From positions 4,101,952-4,165,951 of the forward strand of contig NZ_AP022581.1 in assembly GCF_010731535.1 (NCBI RefSeq): DNA of 64,000 nt, in the 5' to 3' direction. This DNA is from Mycobacterium lacus (GTDB lineage: Bacteria > Actinomycetota > Actinomycetes > Mycobacteriales > Mycobacteriaceae). Positions 34,621 through 44,004 of the stretch are shown piece by piece. The notes under the pieces were generated by a model. The model was not told where the DNA came from and ran no database searches. It saw only the letters and a program-made list of their open reading frames with translations. The number at the start of each line of letters is the position of its first letter. Within the stretch, counting starts at the first letter, position 1. A program made the translations under genes and the position numbers.

Positions 34621-37600
34621 CTAACTCCCCTTCTGTTGCGTTTCACCAAACACCGCGGCCTCGCCGACCAGCGGGTTGACCAGCTGCACGTATGTCGGAC
34701 TATCGCTGTCGTCCAACAGAATCGCCCGTCCCGCGGGCAGTCGGCTGAAACGCTGGCCCCGGATCTTTCCGCTGTCGGCCGGATTTCCGGCGAGCATCAG
34801 CGTGGTCGCCTGCAGGTCATTGAACCGGCGCAGCAACGGGTTGGTCATCAGCCCGTGCGCCGAACCGGTGGCCCGCGCCGTGACGATCACCCGCAGCCCC
34901 AGCTCGGCGGCCTGCCCGAGGAGGCCGATCAGCGGGGTCCACGGTCGCTGACCGATGTAGGGGCCGCTCAACGCCGCCGAATCCGGTATCTGGTCGACAT
35001 CGTCGATAATCAGGTAGTGGGTATGACCGTCAAAGCTCCACCGAGACAGTTCGGCCGCCGGCAAGCCCGCCGGTGGGCGCCGGGACTCGATCAGGTTCGC
35101 CAGCCCGAGCATCGCCGGGATGATCCGGTCCACGTTGGCGGTGTATTCGTTGTCGGGGAACAACGGCTCGTCGACGAGGTGTAACCGCCGGTCCAGCACC
35201 GTGAATGCCACTCGGTCGGCGTCGGCGTGCTCGCGGATCGCGCGGATCAGGTGGCGTAGCAGCGTGGTCTTTCCCGACTTGCTGTCACCGAAGACCATCA
35301 GCAGCGGGTTCTCGGCGAAGTCGAGCACCACGGGCGACAAGTCTTCTTCGCGCTGGCCGATCACGATCTGATCCGGGCCGCGGTAGACGGCGCCGACCTC
35401 TTCGGGCGCGAGGTTGGTGGGCAACAACCGCACCGGTGGAGCAGCCAACCCGGGGTAGCGCGCGTTGATCACGGCAACCTGGTCCAGCTCCGCAGCCGCA
35501 AACAGGAAATGCTCGGCGGCCATGGTCAGCCCTCGGCCCGGCTGGTCATGCGGGACGGTGTCGGCAGGGCGGCGTAGTGCCCCAACCACCCGCACGTTGC
35601 TGTCCCGCGCGTCGTGCAACCTGAGTTCGAGGCGTAGCCCGAGACCGTCGCGCATCGCCAGTGGCACCTCCAACCAGCTCGGGGTTGTGATGATCACGTG
35701 GATGCCGTACGCCAGTCCCACATTGGCAAGTTCAGTTACCTTGGCAAGCAACGGATTTCGGGTGTTGAATTGGTCGGTGTTATCGCGGCCGAAGGCATAG
35801 AGGTTGTCGATGACCAGGAACACCTCGCCGAAACCGTCAGCGTGCGGTGAGCCCGAAAGATCACTGCCCCGCCTTTCCCGGAACACCTCGCGCTGCTGGC
35901 GCGATAGCAGCAGCTGCTCCAGTTCGCCGAAGGTGCGACGGATGCGTTCGGGTTCCAGCGCCGACGCGACGCTGCCGACGTGCGCCAGGTCCTCGAGCGC
36001 GCGCAACTGCCCGCCGCCGTAGTCCAGGCAATAGAAGGTCACCTCGTGCGGTGAATGCAGGCTGGCCGCGGACAGGATAAAGGTCTGCAGCGCAGTGGAT
36101 TTGCCGGACTTCGGGCCACCGTGAATCACCATGTTTCCGGCCGACGACCTCGCGTCGAACACGAGTAGGTCACGACGCATCTCGAAGGGCTTGTCGATCT
36201 CACCGAGCGGCCAGCGCCATCGCCGTTGCGGCACCCCGGCCCGCGCTAGCACCGCTGTCAGCGGAATCGGATCGTCGAGCGGCGGCAGCCACAACTGCGG
36301 CGCCCGCGGGCCGTATTGCGCCAATTGCTCGCCGATGGTCGCGATCAGCTTGCGCGGTGGTCCGGCGGGTTCGTCTTCCTCGCCGCCGGAGATTACCGTA
36401 TCCGGATCCGCCTCCACCAAACCGGCGGTAAACAGCTTCGGCTCCGGAGTAGATTGCACGACAAGGGCTTTGGATGTCCGTGGCGGTTCGTAGATGCCGT
36501 CGACATACGTGCTGCGGAACTTGATCGGGGCGGCACCGGGGGCGGGCACCAAGAAACCCACGCCCTTGTGTTCCTTGCCGGACTCGATGTGGTAGGCGTC
36601 CTCCACCCCGATGATCTGGCGGGAAACACTGGCGCTGGCCACCTTCAAGCCGATTCGGTAGGAGGTGTTCTTGTCGATGTCTTTGATCTTGCCGACGTCC
36701 AGCGTCTGCGAAGCGAACAGGATGTGGATGCGGAACGAGCGGCCCTTGCGGGCCACATAGTCGAACAGTTCCGCGTATTCCGGGTGGTCGGCCAGCATCA
36801 GGGTGAACTCGTCAGCGACGACGAACAACGTTGGGATGGGCGGTAAATCGTGTCCGGCCGCCACCGCGTTCTCATACTCGGTCACCGAGTTGAACGCGCT
36901 GCCCTGAACCCGGCGGCCGGCCTCCCGCAGCGCCGTCTCGCGACGGGCGACCTCACCGCGCAGGGTGTCGGCGAACCGGTCGGCCAGCGACCTCTTCTCG
37001 GCCATGTTCGAGATCACCGCGACAACCTGCGGGAAGTTGCGGAAGCTGTCGGCGCCGGCCTCACCCTTGAAGTCCGCGTAGATGACGATCAGCCGATCCG
37101 CCGAGTGGGTGGTCAACAGCGACAACAGGATCGACATCAGGGTTTGCGACTTGCCGGAACCGGTCATGCCGATCATCAGGCCGTGCGGACCCATCCCGCC
37201 CTCGGCCTCGTCCTTGAGGTCGAACATCAGCGGCTCGCCGGTCGCGGTGACACCGATCGGGACGCGCAGCTCCTCGTCGCGGGTTCGCGGCGCCCACAGC
37301 GTGGGCACATCCAGCCGGGACGCGTCCGGGATAGACAGCAGCGTGGTGAAGGTGGCGCCGCGGGTGGCCGCCGAGCGCAGCCCGGCGTGCGTCGGGTTGG
37401 AGTCCCACCGCGACAGCTGGCGGGCCAGGTGGGACGCCTCGTCGGCGCCGAGCCGGTCGGCGGCGTCGATGTAGGGCTGCCAGCCGCCGGTCTGCCAGCG
37501 TTGGATGGCACCGTTCGCGACGCGCAGGATCGGCTTTTCGGGGTCTGAATACTGTTCGCGGTGTGGCGGTCTGGCGGAGCGGTGCAGCACCGTGACCCCT

Positions 37601-38604
37601 GCCCGGCCGACGGCCAGCGGCGAGGCGTCCAGGTCGTAGTCGGGGTCATCGACGACGATCAGCAAGTGCCGCGACGCGTCCGCCGGCTGGCCGGAGAACG
37701 CGGCCCGGTCGGCGAGCGCCGGGCCCAGCAGCGCGACCAGCTCGTCGGGGTCTGTCGTCAGGTAGCGGGCCGGGCCGACACCATCAACCTGGCCGGCAAT
37801 GTCCACGTGCGGCAACCACTTCAGCCACGACCAGTCGCGGCCCTCCAGATCGCGGGTGGCCAACGCGACCCCCAGCACCGTGGGATCGTGCCAGGTCACC
37901 GCCTGGGCGATCCAGGCACGCACCGCGCCTCTCACTTCCTCGGCATCCCCGAGGACGGTGATCCGCGAAACCTTGGCCAGGTCGATGCCGGTCGGCACGT
38001 CGCGGACGGTGCGCTGGGTGTCGAGCAGGCTGCGTAAGGCGCTGTGCGACACCGGTTCCAGGTCGACCTCGTCGGCGGCATCGTTGACCCGAAGCGCGGT
38101 GGCCAGCGGCACCGAGTGCCGACCGGCCCGCACCACCAGGAAGTCGGGGTCATGCGGGTCGCGCTCCCATTGGCGGCGGGAGCCCGGCACGGCTACCAGT
38201 GTTGCCGGGTCGGGATGCGACCACTGCGCGGCCGTCCGCTGCGCGGCGGCTTGGGTCCGGATGTTGTCGCGGACCACCGAGAGGTAACGCAGATAGTCGG
38301 CCCGTTCGGCGTCGACCTCCTCGGTGCGCATCTTTCTGTCGTTGCCGCGGTAGAGCGAGGTGGCCGCCAGCAAGAGCACGAACGGGAAGAACAAGGTCTG
38401 CGGCGAGATGACCCGCATCCCGGTGGCGACCAGCGCGATGATCATGCCGACAATGAGGAGCACGATCATGACGGGCATCGCGCGTCGCAGCAGCGAGGGC
38501 GGAATCACCCGGGGCAGCTGGGGCGGCGCCTCGATGGTGATGGTGCCCTTGCGGGTGCCGGGCGCCGGTAACCGCCGCCGGGCCTCAAAGATCAGTCGGC
38601 TCAT
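34621..38604 (-). CDS. eccC3: ESX-3 FtsK/SpoIIIE-type ATPase EccC3
   Basis: 1,327 residues, close to the 1,330 of M. tuberculosis EccC3. Two transmembrane helices lie near residues 38-80. Three ATPase domains follow, with Walker A motifs GMTGSGKS (about residue 480), GGPKSGKS (835) and GDSKSGKT (1110). Walker B motifs are FVVADE, FLVIDN and LIIDD. The third domain recognises the YxxxD/E signal of substrates. This is the motor of the secretion channel. The ATG overlaps the eccB3 stop (ATGA). Confidence 0.96.
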   Translation of the reverse strand: MSRLIFEARRRLPAPGTRKGTITIEAPPQLPRVIPPSLLRRAMPVMIVLLIVGMIIALVATGMRVISPQTLFFPFVLLLAATSLYRGNDRKMRTEEVDAERADYLRYLSVVRDNIRTQAAAQRTAAQWSHPDPATLVAVPGSRRQWERDPHDPDFLVVRAGRHSVPLATALRVNDAADEVDLEPVSHSALRSLLDTQRTVRDVPTGIDLAKVSRITVLGDAEEVRGAVRAWIAQAVTWHDPTVLGVALATRDLEGRDWSWLKWLPHVDIAGQVDGVGPARYLTTDPDELVALLGPALADRAAFSGQPADASRHLLIVVDDPDYDLDASPLAVGRAGVTVLHRSARPPHREQYSDPEKPILRVANGAIQRWQTGGWQPYIDAADRLGADEASHLARQLSRWDSNPTHAGLRSAATRGATFTTLLSIPDASRLDVPTLWAPRTRDEELRVPIGVTATGEPLMFDLKDEAEGGMGPHGLMIGMTGSGKSQTLMSILLSLLTTHSADRLIVIYADFKGEAGADSFRNFPQVVAVISNMAEKRSLADRFADTLRGEVARRETALREAGRRVQGSAFNSVTEYENAVAAGHDLPPIPTLFVVADEFTLMLADHPEYAELFDYVARKGRSFRIHILFASQTLDVGKIKDIDKNTSYRIGLKVASASVSRQIIGVEDAYHIESGKEHKGVGFLVPAPGAAPIKFRSTYVDGIYEPPRTSKALVVQSTPEPKLFTAGLVEADPDTVISGGEEDEPAGPPRKLIATIGEQLAQYGPRAPQLWLPPLDDPIPLTAVLARAGVPQRRWRWPLGEIDKPFEMRRDLLVFDARSSAGNMVIHGGPKSGKSTALQTFILSAASLHSPHEVTFYCLDYGGGQLRALEDLAHVGSVASALEPERIRRTFGELEQLLLSRQQREVFRERRGSDLSGSPHADGFGEVFLVIDNLYAFGRDNTDQFNTRNPLLAKVTELANVGLAYGIHVIITTPSWLEVPLAMRDGLGLRLELRLHDARDSNVRVVGALRRPADTVPHDQPGRGLTMAAEHFLFAAAELDQVAVINARYPGLAAPPVRLLPTNLAPEEVGAVYRGPDQIVIGQREEDLSPVVLDFAENPLLMVFGDSKSGKTTLLRHLIRAIREHADADRVAFTVLDRRLHLVDEPLFPDNEYTANVDRIIPAMLGLANLIESRRPPAGLPAAELSRWSFDGHTHYLIIDDVDQIPDSAALSGPYIGQRPWTPLIGLLGQAAELGLRVIVTARATGSAHGLMTNPLLRRFNDLQATTLMLAGNPADSGKIRGQRFSRLPAGRAILLDDSDSPTYVQLVNPLVGEAAVFGETQQKGS

Positions 38605-40238
38605 CGGGGCCCCCCTCCTTCGGACGACACCGCGCGAGCGGGCCTGCTGTCGGACGGCAGGCTGTCGTGGGCCAGCAGGGCGTCGGCGCGCGACAGCGTC
38701 GGGCCGGACGCGAACAGCGACAAGATCGACCACGGGATGGGGACCGGTGGCGCCGTCAAACCAAGGGCCTCAACCGTTTTGCTGTGTCCGGCGGCTCCCG
38801 GCGTGTTCTCGGCCTCGGTGTCGACGCCGTAGCGCACCCCGGCGTCGGAGACCCAGAACAACGACCCGGCCGCCGGCGCGGCCGCGCCGGCTCCCACTGC
38901 CTGGGTGAAGTAGCCGGTGCCCGGCGCCAGCGCGACTCGAGTGGCTATCGCGCCTCCGCCCTGGGAGCCGCCGCCGGCACTCGCGCCGACCAGTTCGACG
39001 GTGCGCACCGCGTCGGGCACCGGCAGGGCCGCACCGGACATCAGGCTCAGCGTGCTGGTGGCGGCCCCGGCCGGCTTGCTCCAGTACGCGCACGTGACGG
39101 GGGCGCGCGCCGCGTCGACCAGGCTGACCGGCTCGGCGGGGTAACGCGTGGTGTCCAGCATCCGCGACACGGGCAGCCGGGCGACCTGATCGGCGCCCAG
39201 CCGCGGCGGCTGGTCCAGCCCATGGGAATTGGTGTTACGCAGGATCGCGGCCAGCACCGGTGAGATGGGCTGCAGGCCATCCGGCAGCACCGCGTAGTAC
39301 AGCACGGCGTCGGACGCGGTCCTGTCTACCGCGTAGGACACGACCACCGCGCCGATCGGCGCGGACACCGGGAAGCTCGGGGGGTTGCCGGCGTTGGGGA
39401 TGGCCGGCGCCGTGAGTGGCGGCGCCTCGGGCATCGTATTGAACAGCCCAGGCGCGATAGGCCGAGGCTCGGGTATGTCAACACCCAGCCCCAAGGCATT
39501 CGTGACCGCGTGGTCGGCCAGGTCGATCTGACTGCGCTTGCCGTCCCACAGCAACCAGGTGCCGGCGCCGTTATCAACCAGCACCGCCTGCCGCGATCCG
39601 AGCGTGGCCGCGCGTGCACCGCTGCTGTCGGGGCGGCCGGCGATGACCGTGACGCCAAGGCTGTGCGCGGCCCCGGAACTCCCGCTCACGGCATCGCACA
39701 CCGTCCAGTTCGCGTCGCGCGAGGTGTTCTGCACCATCCGCTCCGGCGCGCCCGGAATGCCGATCAGGTTGCCGCGCGGAAACCGGTCCAGCTCAGCACT
39801 TTTCACCGTCGTGGGGTTGACCGGGTGGCCGACGATCAGGCGCGCCGAGGTGAGGTTGAGCACCGGGTGCAGCTCGTCGCCCACCCGCACATACAAGGCC
39901 GCGGTCGACCGATCGGCGAGCACCGCATTGTTACCCACTTGGCCGTTGGGCCGGATCAGTGTGAGCACGAAGCAACCCGCCAGGCCGGAGATCACTATCA
40001 GTGCGCCCATCACGACCGCGCGCGACTGGGAGCGCAACGGGTCGACGAGCATCCGGGTGTCGTGCAGGGCTATCCCGGCGGCGATCCGGCGCATCACGAA
40101 CCGCCAGCCCGTCACCTGGTGGCGGGTGACGAAGCCGCGGCGGTAGACCACCTTGTCGGGGTTGTCGTTGACCGGGGTCCGCGACGCGAACGAACGCCGT
40201 GCCCCCGCCCATTCGCCGTCCGGCTCGTTACTCGTCAT
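38601..40238 (-). CDS. eccB3: ESX-3 membrane component EccB3
   Basis: 545 residues. A cytosolic N-terminus of about 65 residues and one transmembrane helix (VVMGALIVISGLAGCFVLTL) precede a large periplasmic domain with the repeat fold of EccB. EccB subunits trimerise on the periplasmic side of the ESX complex. Start ATG 40238 overlaps the eccA3 stop (ATGA). Matches Rv0283. Confidence 0.95.
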   Translation of the reverse strand: MTSNEPDGEWAGARRSFASRTPVNDNPDKVVYRRGFVTRHQVTGWRFVMRRIAAGIALHDTRMLVDPLRSQSRAVVMGALIVISGLAGCFVLTLIRPNGQVGNNAVLADRSTAALYVRVGDELHPVLNLTSARLIVGHPVNPTTVKSAELDRFPRGNLIGIPGAPERMVQNTSRDANWTVCDAVSGSSGAAHSLGVTVIAGRPDSSGARAATLGSRQAVLVDNGAGTWLLWDGKRSQIDLADHAVTNALGLGVDIPEPRPIAPGLFNTMPEAPPLTAPAIPNAGNPPSFPVSAPIGAVVVSYAVDRTASDAVLYYAVLPDGLQPISPVLAAILRNTNSHGLDQPPRLGADQVARLPVSRMLDTTRYPAEPVSLVDAARAPVTCAYWSKPAGAATSTLSLMSGAALPVPDAVRTVELVGASAGGGSQGGGAIATRVALAPGTGYFTQAVGAGAAAPAAGSLFWVSDAGVRYGVDTEAENTPGAAGHSKTVEALGLTAPPVPIPWSILSLFASGPTLSRADALLAHDSLPSDSRPARAVSSEGGGPR

Positions 40239-42097
40239 GCCGGCACCGACAGCCCGAGGCCGCGCAGCAGCGGCTCTACCGACTTGCTGACGTCCTCGTC
40301 GGTGATGGTCATCAACTCGTCGTCGCTGAATTCACCGGTTCCGGCATGTTCTGAATGGTCCAACCGGAATTCCCGTTCTTCCTCGGAGCGTTCGACAATA
40401 TTGCGGACGAAGCGGCCGTTGCCCGCGATGTCGAGGCTGCGCCGTTCGATTCCATTGGTGTCGGGCGTCGTTGACGATGCCAGCTTGGCGAACAGAGCCT
40501 CCATGTGATCGAGCGCGGATTGCTCGAACACACTGTCGCGCTGTTCGGCCATCTTGTGCGCGATCTCCACCAACTCGTGCGACGTGTAGGACGGGAAGTC
40601 GATGTTGCGGGTAAACCGTGACCGCAGGCCCTCGTTGGTGTCCAGGAACTTGTCCAGGTCGGCCCGGTAACCGGCGATGATGACCACCAGCCGGTCCCGA
40701 TCGTTTTCCATCCGGGCCAGCAGCGTGTCGATGGCCACCAAACCGAAGTCGTTCTTGGCGCCGGTGGCCACCAAGGCGTAGGCCTCGTCGAGGAACAGCA
40801 CCCCGTCCAGTGCGCTGTCGATGATCGCGTTGGTCTTGGCCTCGGTCTCGCCGATGTGCTGACCGATGAGGTCGGCGCGATGTACCTCCCGAATGTTCTC
40901 CCGCTTCAAAAGGCCCAGGCCGCAATAGATCTTGGCGACCACCCGGGCAATGGTGGTCTTGCCGGTGCCGGGCGGTCCGGCGAAGACCAGGTGGTGGGTG
41001 CGCTGCGCTACCGTGAGCCCACGCTGTTTGCGCACCAGTTCCATGGCCACCGAACTCTTCAGCCGTGAGACCTGGTTCTTGACCTCGTCGAGCCCGATGA
41101 ATTCGGCGAGCTGGCGTTCGGCCTCGTGCAGCAGCGCCGCCTTGCGTTCGTGGGCGGCGGGGTCGACGAAGTCGTCCGCGCTGGGCTCGGTGCCAGGATC
41201 CCACGGGTCGCTGCGGGCGTCGATTCGACCCGCGGTTGTGGTGACGATACCGAAACTGGTGTCGGACAGCGCCTCCTCGATCTGTTCGTTCTCGGGATGG
41301 GCAGCGTACAAGTCCTGCAGCACTTCGTTTGCCGACTCCTCGTCGACGTGCGCACGCAGCACCAGCGCTTTGGCGAGCGCACCGTCAACCGCCGCGACGG
41401 CGACAGGGCCCTCGGGCTCCTCGAGATACGACAGTGCGGGGGCGAACATGCCCAGCCGTGCGAGCGCGATGCCGAGGGTGATCTTGGCGGCGTGTGCGAA
41501 GGCCTCGTCCAGATCGGGGTCGTTGACGATCGGGGTGAGCAGCTTGACGACGTCCGACCAGCGCTGCGCACGGTAATTGATGACGACCGCGACCCAACGC
41601 GCCTCACGCCAGTTGGGGCGGCGCCCCGTGATGTCACCAACCAATCGGTCGGCCTTGGCATACTCCCCGGCCCCCCCTGATGAAGCCAGCGCCGCGGCAT
41701 ACGCAAGGTGGAAGTCGTCCGGACCGGTGGCACGAAACCGCAGATACAGCCCGGTGTCGTAGAGAAACCCCATGGCCTCGTGCGCCAGCTCCACGTGACG
41801 CTGCAACACGCCGGCCGTGGCCGCGGTCCGCGAAAGGGCTTCAAGCACTCCGATGGACTGGTCGCCCGCGGCAGCCAAGCCGGTCCACGCGTCGCACTGG
41901 TCATGGGCGATGCGGGTAAGCGCCGAGAAGCCCGACCGGGCGGCTGCCAGGTCGGGCGGACGTTGACGCTGATAGACCGCGATGCCGAGCGCCCGGCAGC
42001 AGGTGGCGAATCGGCTGACGACGTCGGCGTCTACCTTGCCGTTCGACCGGTACGCGACGGGCTGAACCGCAAGCATGCCGATGTCACCGCGTTCCAC
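40235..42097 (-). CDS. eccA3: ESX-3 cytosolic AAA+ ATPase EccA3
   Basis: 620 residues from GTG 42097, chosen because GCAGGAGAC lies at correct spacing. The more upstream ATG (42151) falls inside the IdeR-like box. The N-terminal half is a TPR-like helical domain; the CbxX-type AAA+ domain has Walker A GPPGTGKTT (about residue 374) and Walker B LFLDEAYAL (about 436). EccA is thought to recycle PE/PPE-EspG complexes. It is the first gene of the ESX-3 operon, nearly identical in key regions to Rv0282. Confidence 0.94.
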   Translation of the reverse strand: MERGDIGMLAVQPVAYRSNGKVDADVVSRFATCCRALGIAVYQRQRPPDLAAARSGFSALTRIAHDQCDAWTGLAAAGDQSIGVLEALSRTAATAGVLQRHVELAHEAMGFLYDTGLYLRFRATGPDDFHLAYAAALASSGGAGEYAKADRLVGDITGRRPNWREARWVAVVINYRAQRWSDVVKLLTPIVNDPDLDEAFAHAAKITLGIALARLGMFAPALSYLEEPEGPVAVAAVDGALAKALVLRAHVDEESANEVLQDLYAAHPENEQIEEALSDTSFGIVTTTAGRIDARSDPWDPGTEPSADDFVDPAAHERKAALLHEAERQLAEFIGLDEVKNQVSRLKSSVAMELVRKQRGLTVAQRTHHLVFAGPPGTGKTTIARVVAKIYCGLGLLKRENIREVHRADLIGQHIGETEAKTNAIIDSALDGVLFLDEAYALVATGAKNDFGLVAIDTLLARMENDRDRLVVIIAGYRADLDKFLDTNEGLRSRFTRNIDFPSYTSHELVEIAHKMAEQRDSVFEQSALDHMEALFAKLASSTTPDTNGIERRSLDIAGNGRFVRNIVERSEEEREFRLDHSEHAGTGEFSDDELMTITDEDVSKSVEPLLRGLGLSVPA

Positions 42098-42144
42098 GGC
42101 CGCGTCTCCTGCACCTCGTATTGCCTGACCTGACCCGCCTGAAG

Positions 42145-42163
42145 TTAGCATTGCATAAGCTAA
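42145..42163. promoter_or_regulatory. IdeR (iron box) site upstream of eccA3
   Basis: TTAGCATTGCATAAGCTAA is a near-palindrome. Read on the minus strand it matches the remembered mycobacterial iron box TTAGGTTAGGCTAACCTAA at 14 of 19 positions. It ends 48 bases before the chosen eccA3 start, as expected for iron-dependent repression of the ESX-3 operon by IdeR. Confidence 0.8.
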
Positions 42164-42381
42164 CTGTCGAGCCGTTCGAGCCCGGTCGATTCACTGTCCA
42201 GCCGCCCTTCTGACGGCACTGACCTGCATGTCTTGCGGCCCGATGACAAACATTCCTCCACTGGCGGGTTCACTGAGGAGTGGTTCCTCGACGCATGCGC
42301 CGGAATATGGATCTGCACGCAATATACCCCTTGTCAATTGTTGCTGATGGCTATAGACGCAGCCCGGACGCTTCCTGGAGG

Positions 42382-43887
42382 TTATTGAATATGATTTTCA
42401 TTATCAAGCCTGCCGCTGCACCGCCCCCAGGTGCCCGGCACCATCGGCTCGACCGGCCCGCCGCCGAACCCGTCACCGGGTAGCGTCGCCAGCCCCGCAA
42501 CCTCGGCGTCCCGGCGCGTCGTCCCAGCAAACCCGAGGGTGCCCGCGCCCTGATCCGACACGCGCTCCGCCGAAGGACTCGGCTCGGCAGCCATCTCCGA
42601 CTCCGGATCCAGGAACTCGTACCGATAGCCGCGCTGGTCTCCAGTCATGCCGGCGCGCCGGCGTCGACGGGCCCGCCCTTTTCCCGGCGCCGACGCCGCG
42701 GCCGCGGCCGGGGTCGTGGCGCTGTCGGGTTCCGGCGCCTTCCGTCGTGCGCTCGCGCCCATCCCGGTGTCGGAACCAATGCCGGGACCGCCCACGAGAT
42801 AGGGGTAGGCGGGACCGCCGAGGCCAGGGGCCGCCGGTGGCGGAACCGCGGCCGTGGCCGACGCCGGCGCTGGAGCGACCGACGGTGCCGAGGCCGGCGC
42901 CGGGCCTGGAGCGGGTGCGGTGGTCACGACCGGCGAACCCCCGACGGCTGCCAGGGTGGGCTCGGGTGCCCCGGGCATCGGCGCAGTCGCCGCGCGGACG
43001 GCGCCGGGCTGAATCCCGGCCAGCCCGCTCAATCCGGCGGCACCGCCCACGACCGCGACGTTCGCCGCCGGCGCGGTCAACGCGAGCGCCTGCAGTTGCG
43101 GGCCGAAGGTGATGAGCGCTTCGCCCAGGTGCTCGATCTCATCGGCCACCAGTAGCGGTATGTCGTTCTGAATCTGTGATAGTGCCGCGGATGGGTTCTC
43201 CGGAAACTCTTCGAGGTCCCTGGCCAGGGTTTGCGTGATTTCGGTGATCCGATTCACCCACCAATTCCACTGCGTCGGGTCGCCGGTGTCGTTGTCGACG
43301 ATGCCGCCGCCGTGGTCGTGGCCGTCATCGTCGCCGTGATTGGCGTGCATCGTCTCGATCTCGGGCGCCGGATCGGTCGGCGGCGCTGCTGCCACCGCTG
43401 CCCCGGACACCGCCTGATAGGTGGCCATCGTGGTGGCCGCATGGACCCACATCCGCACGTAGTCGGCCTCGTTGAGCGCGATGGGGATGGTGTTGATCCC
43501 GAAGAAGTTCGTCGCCACCAACACCGCATGGATCGCATGATTGGCGGCCAGCTCCGCCAACGTTGGCATCGCGGCCAACGCCGTGGTGTACGCCGCGGCA
43601 GCGGTCTCGTGCCGGGCGGCCGCCTCGGCGGCGTTGGCCTCGGACCGCATCAGCCACGCCAGGTAGGGCACATGCGCCGCCACATACCGGGCGGCGGTTG
43701 GCCCCTGCCACGCCACGGTCCGCACCGCGCCCAGGATGTCCATGAGTTCGTCGGCCGCCGCCGCGTACGTGGCGCTCAACGAGCGCCAGGCCCCGGCCGC
43801 GGCCAACAGGCCGCCCGGCCCCGGACCGTTGCTGAGCTGGGCCGAATGGACCTCGGGCGGCACGGCCATCCACACCGGCCCCGTCAT
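42382..43887 (-). CDS. PPE-PPW family protein with His/Asp-rich insert
   Basis: 501 residues from ATG 43887. A PPE domain (MTGPVWMAVPPEVHS) is followed near residues 182-200 by HANHGDDDGHDHGGG, a likely divalent-metal-binding stretch. Then come a helical region, a Pro/Ala-rich segment, and C-terminal GFAGT and PMVPGTW motifs. No PE gene accompanies it. The last codons (after PGTW) run through a Zur-like box, so the natural C-terminus was probably set close to the PGTW motif. It is probably exported by the neighbouring ESX-3, using a PE encoded elsewhere or PE5. Confidence 0.85.
   Translation of the reverse strand: MTGPVWMAVPPEVHSAQLSNGPGPGGLLAAAGAWRSLSATYAAAADELMDILGAVRTVAWQGPTAARYVAAHVPYLAWLMRSEANAAEAAARHETAAAAYTTALAAMPTLAELAANHAIHAVLVATNFFGINTIPIALNEADYVRMWVHAATTMATYQAVSGAAVAAAPPTDPAPEIETMHANHGDDDGHDHGGGIVDNDTGDPTQWNWWVNRITEITQTLARDLEEFPENPSAALSQIQNDIPLLVADEIEHLGEALITFGPQLQALALTAPAANVAVVGGAAGLSGLAGIQPGAVRAATAPMPGAPEPTLAAVGGSPVVTTAPAPGPAPASAPSVAPAPASATAAVPPPAAPGLGGPAYPYLVGGPGIGSDTGMGASARRKAPEPDSATTPAAAAASAPGKGRARRRRRAGMTGDQRGYRYEFLDPESEMAAEPSPSAERVSDQGAGTLGFAGTTRRDAEVAGLATLPGDGFGGGPVEPMVPGTWGRCSGRLDNENHIQ
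42386..42406. promoter_or_regulatory. Zur-like box upstream of the ESX-3 operon
   Basis: TGAATATGATTTTCATTATC plus A is a 21-base dyad close to the remembered mycobacterial Zur consensus TGAAAATGATTATCATTTTC plus A. It lies about 290 bases upstream of eccA3 and within the last codons of the upstream PPE gene. It fits the known dual iron/zinc control of ESX-3. Confidence 0.7.
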
Positions 43888-43943
43888 CCTCGACGTCCCT
43901 CGCAGGCGGGCGGCGCGACTAGCACGTAGGCAGTAGTCACCGG

Positions 43944-43968
43944 CCGGCCGGGAAAAGTTCCCGGCCGG
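43944..43968. terminator. Perfect 11-bp hairpin downstream of the methyltransferase gene
   Basis: CCGGCCGGGAA-AAG-TTCCCGGCCGG is a perfect inverted repeat between the methyltransferase stop (44005) and the PPE start (43887), on the strand of both. It would end transcripts from upstream, or act as an attenuator for the PPE gene. Confidence 0.5.
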
Positions 43969-44004
43969 TGACGATATTCACATTTCTGGCAAATATGGTT
44001 CTAA

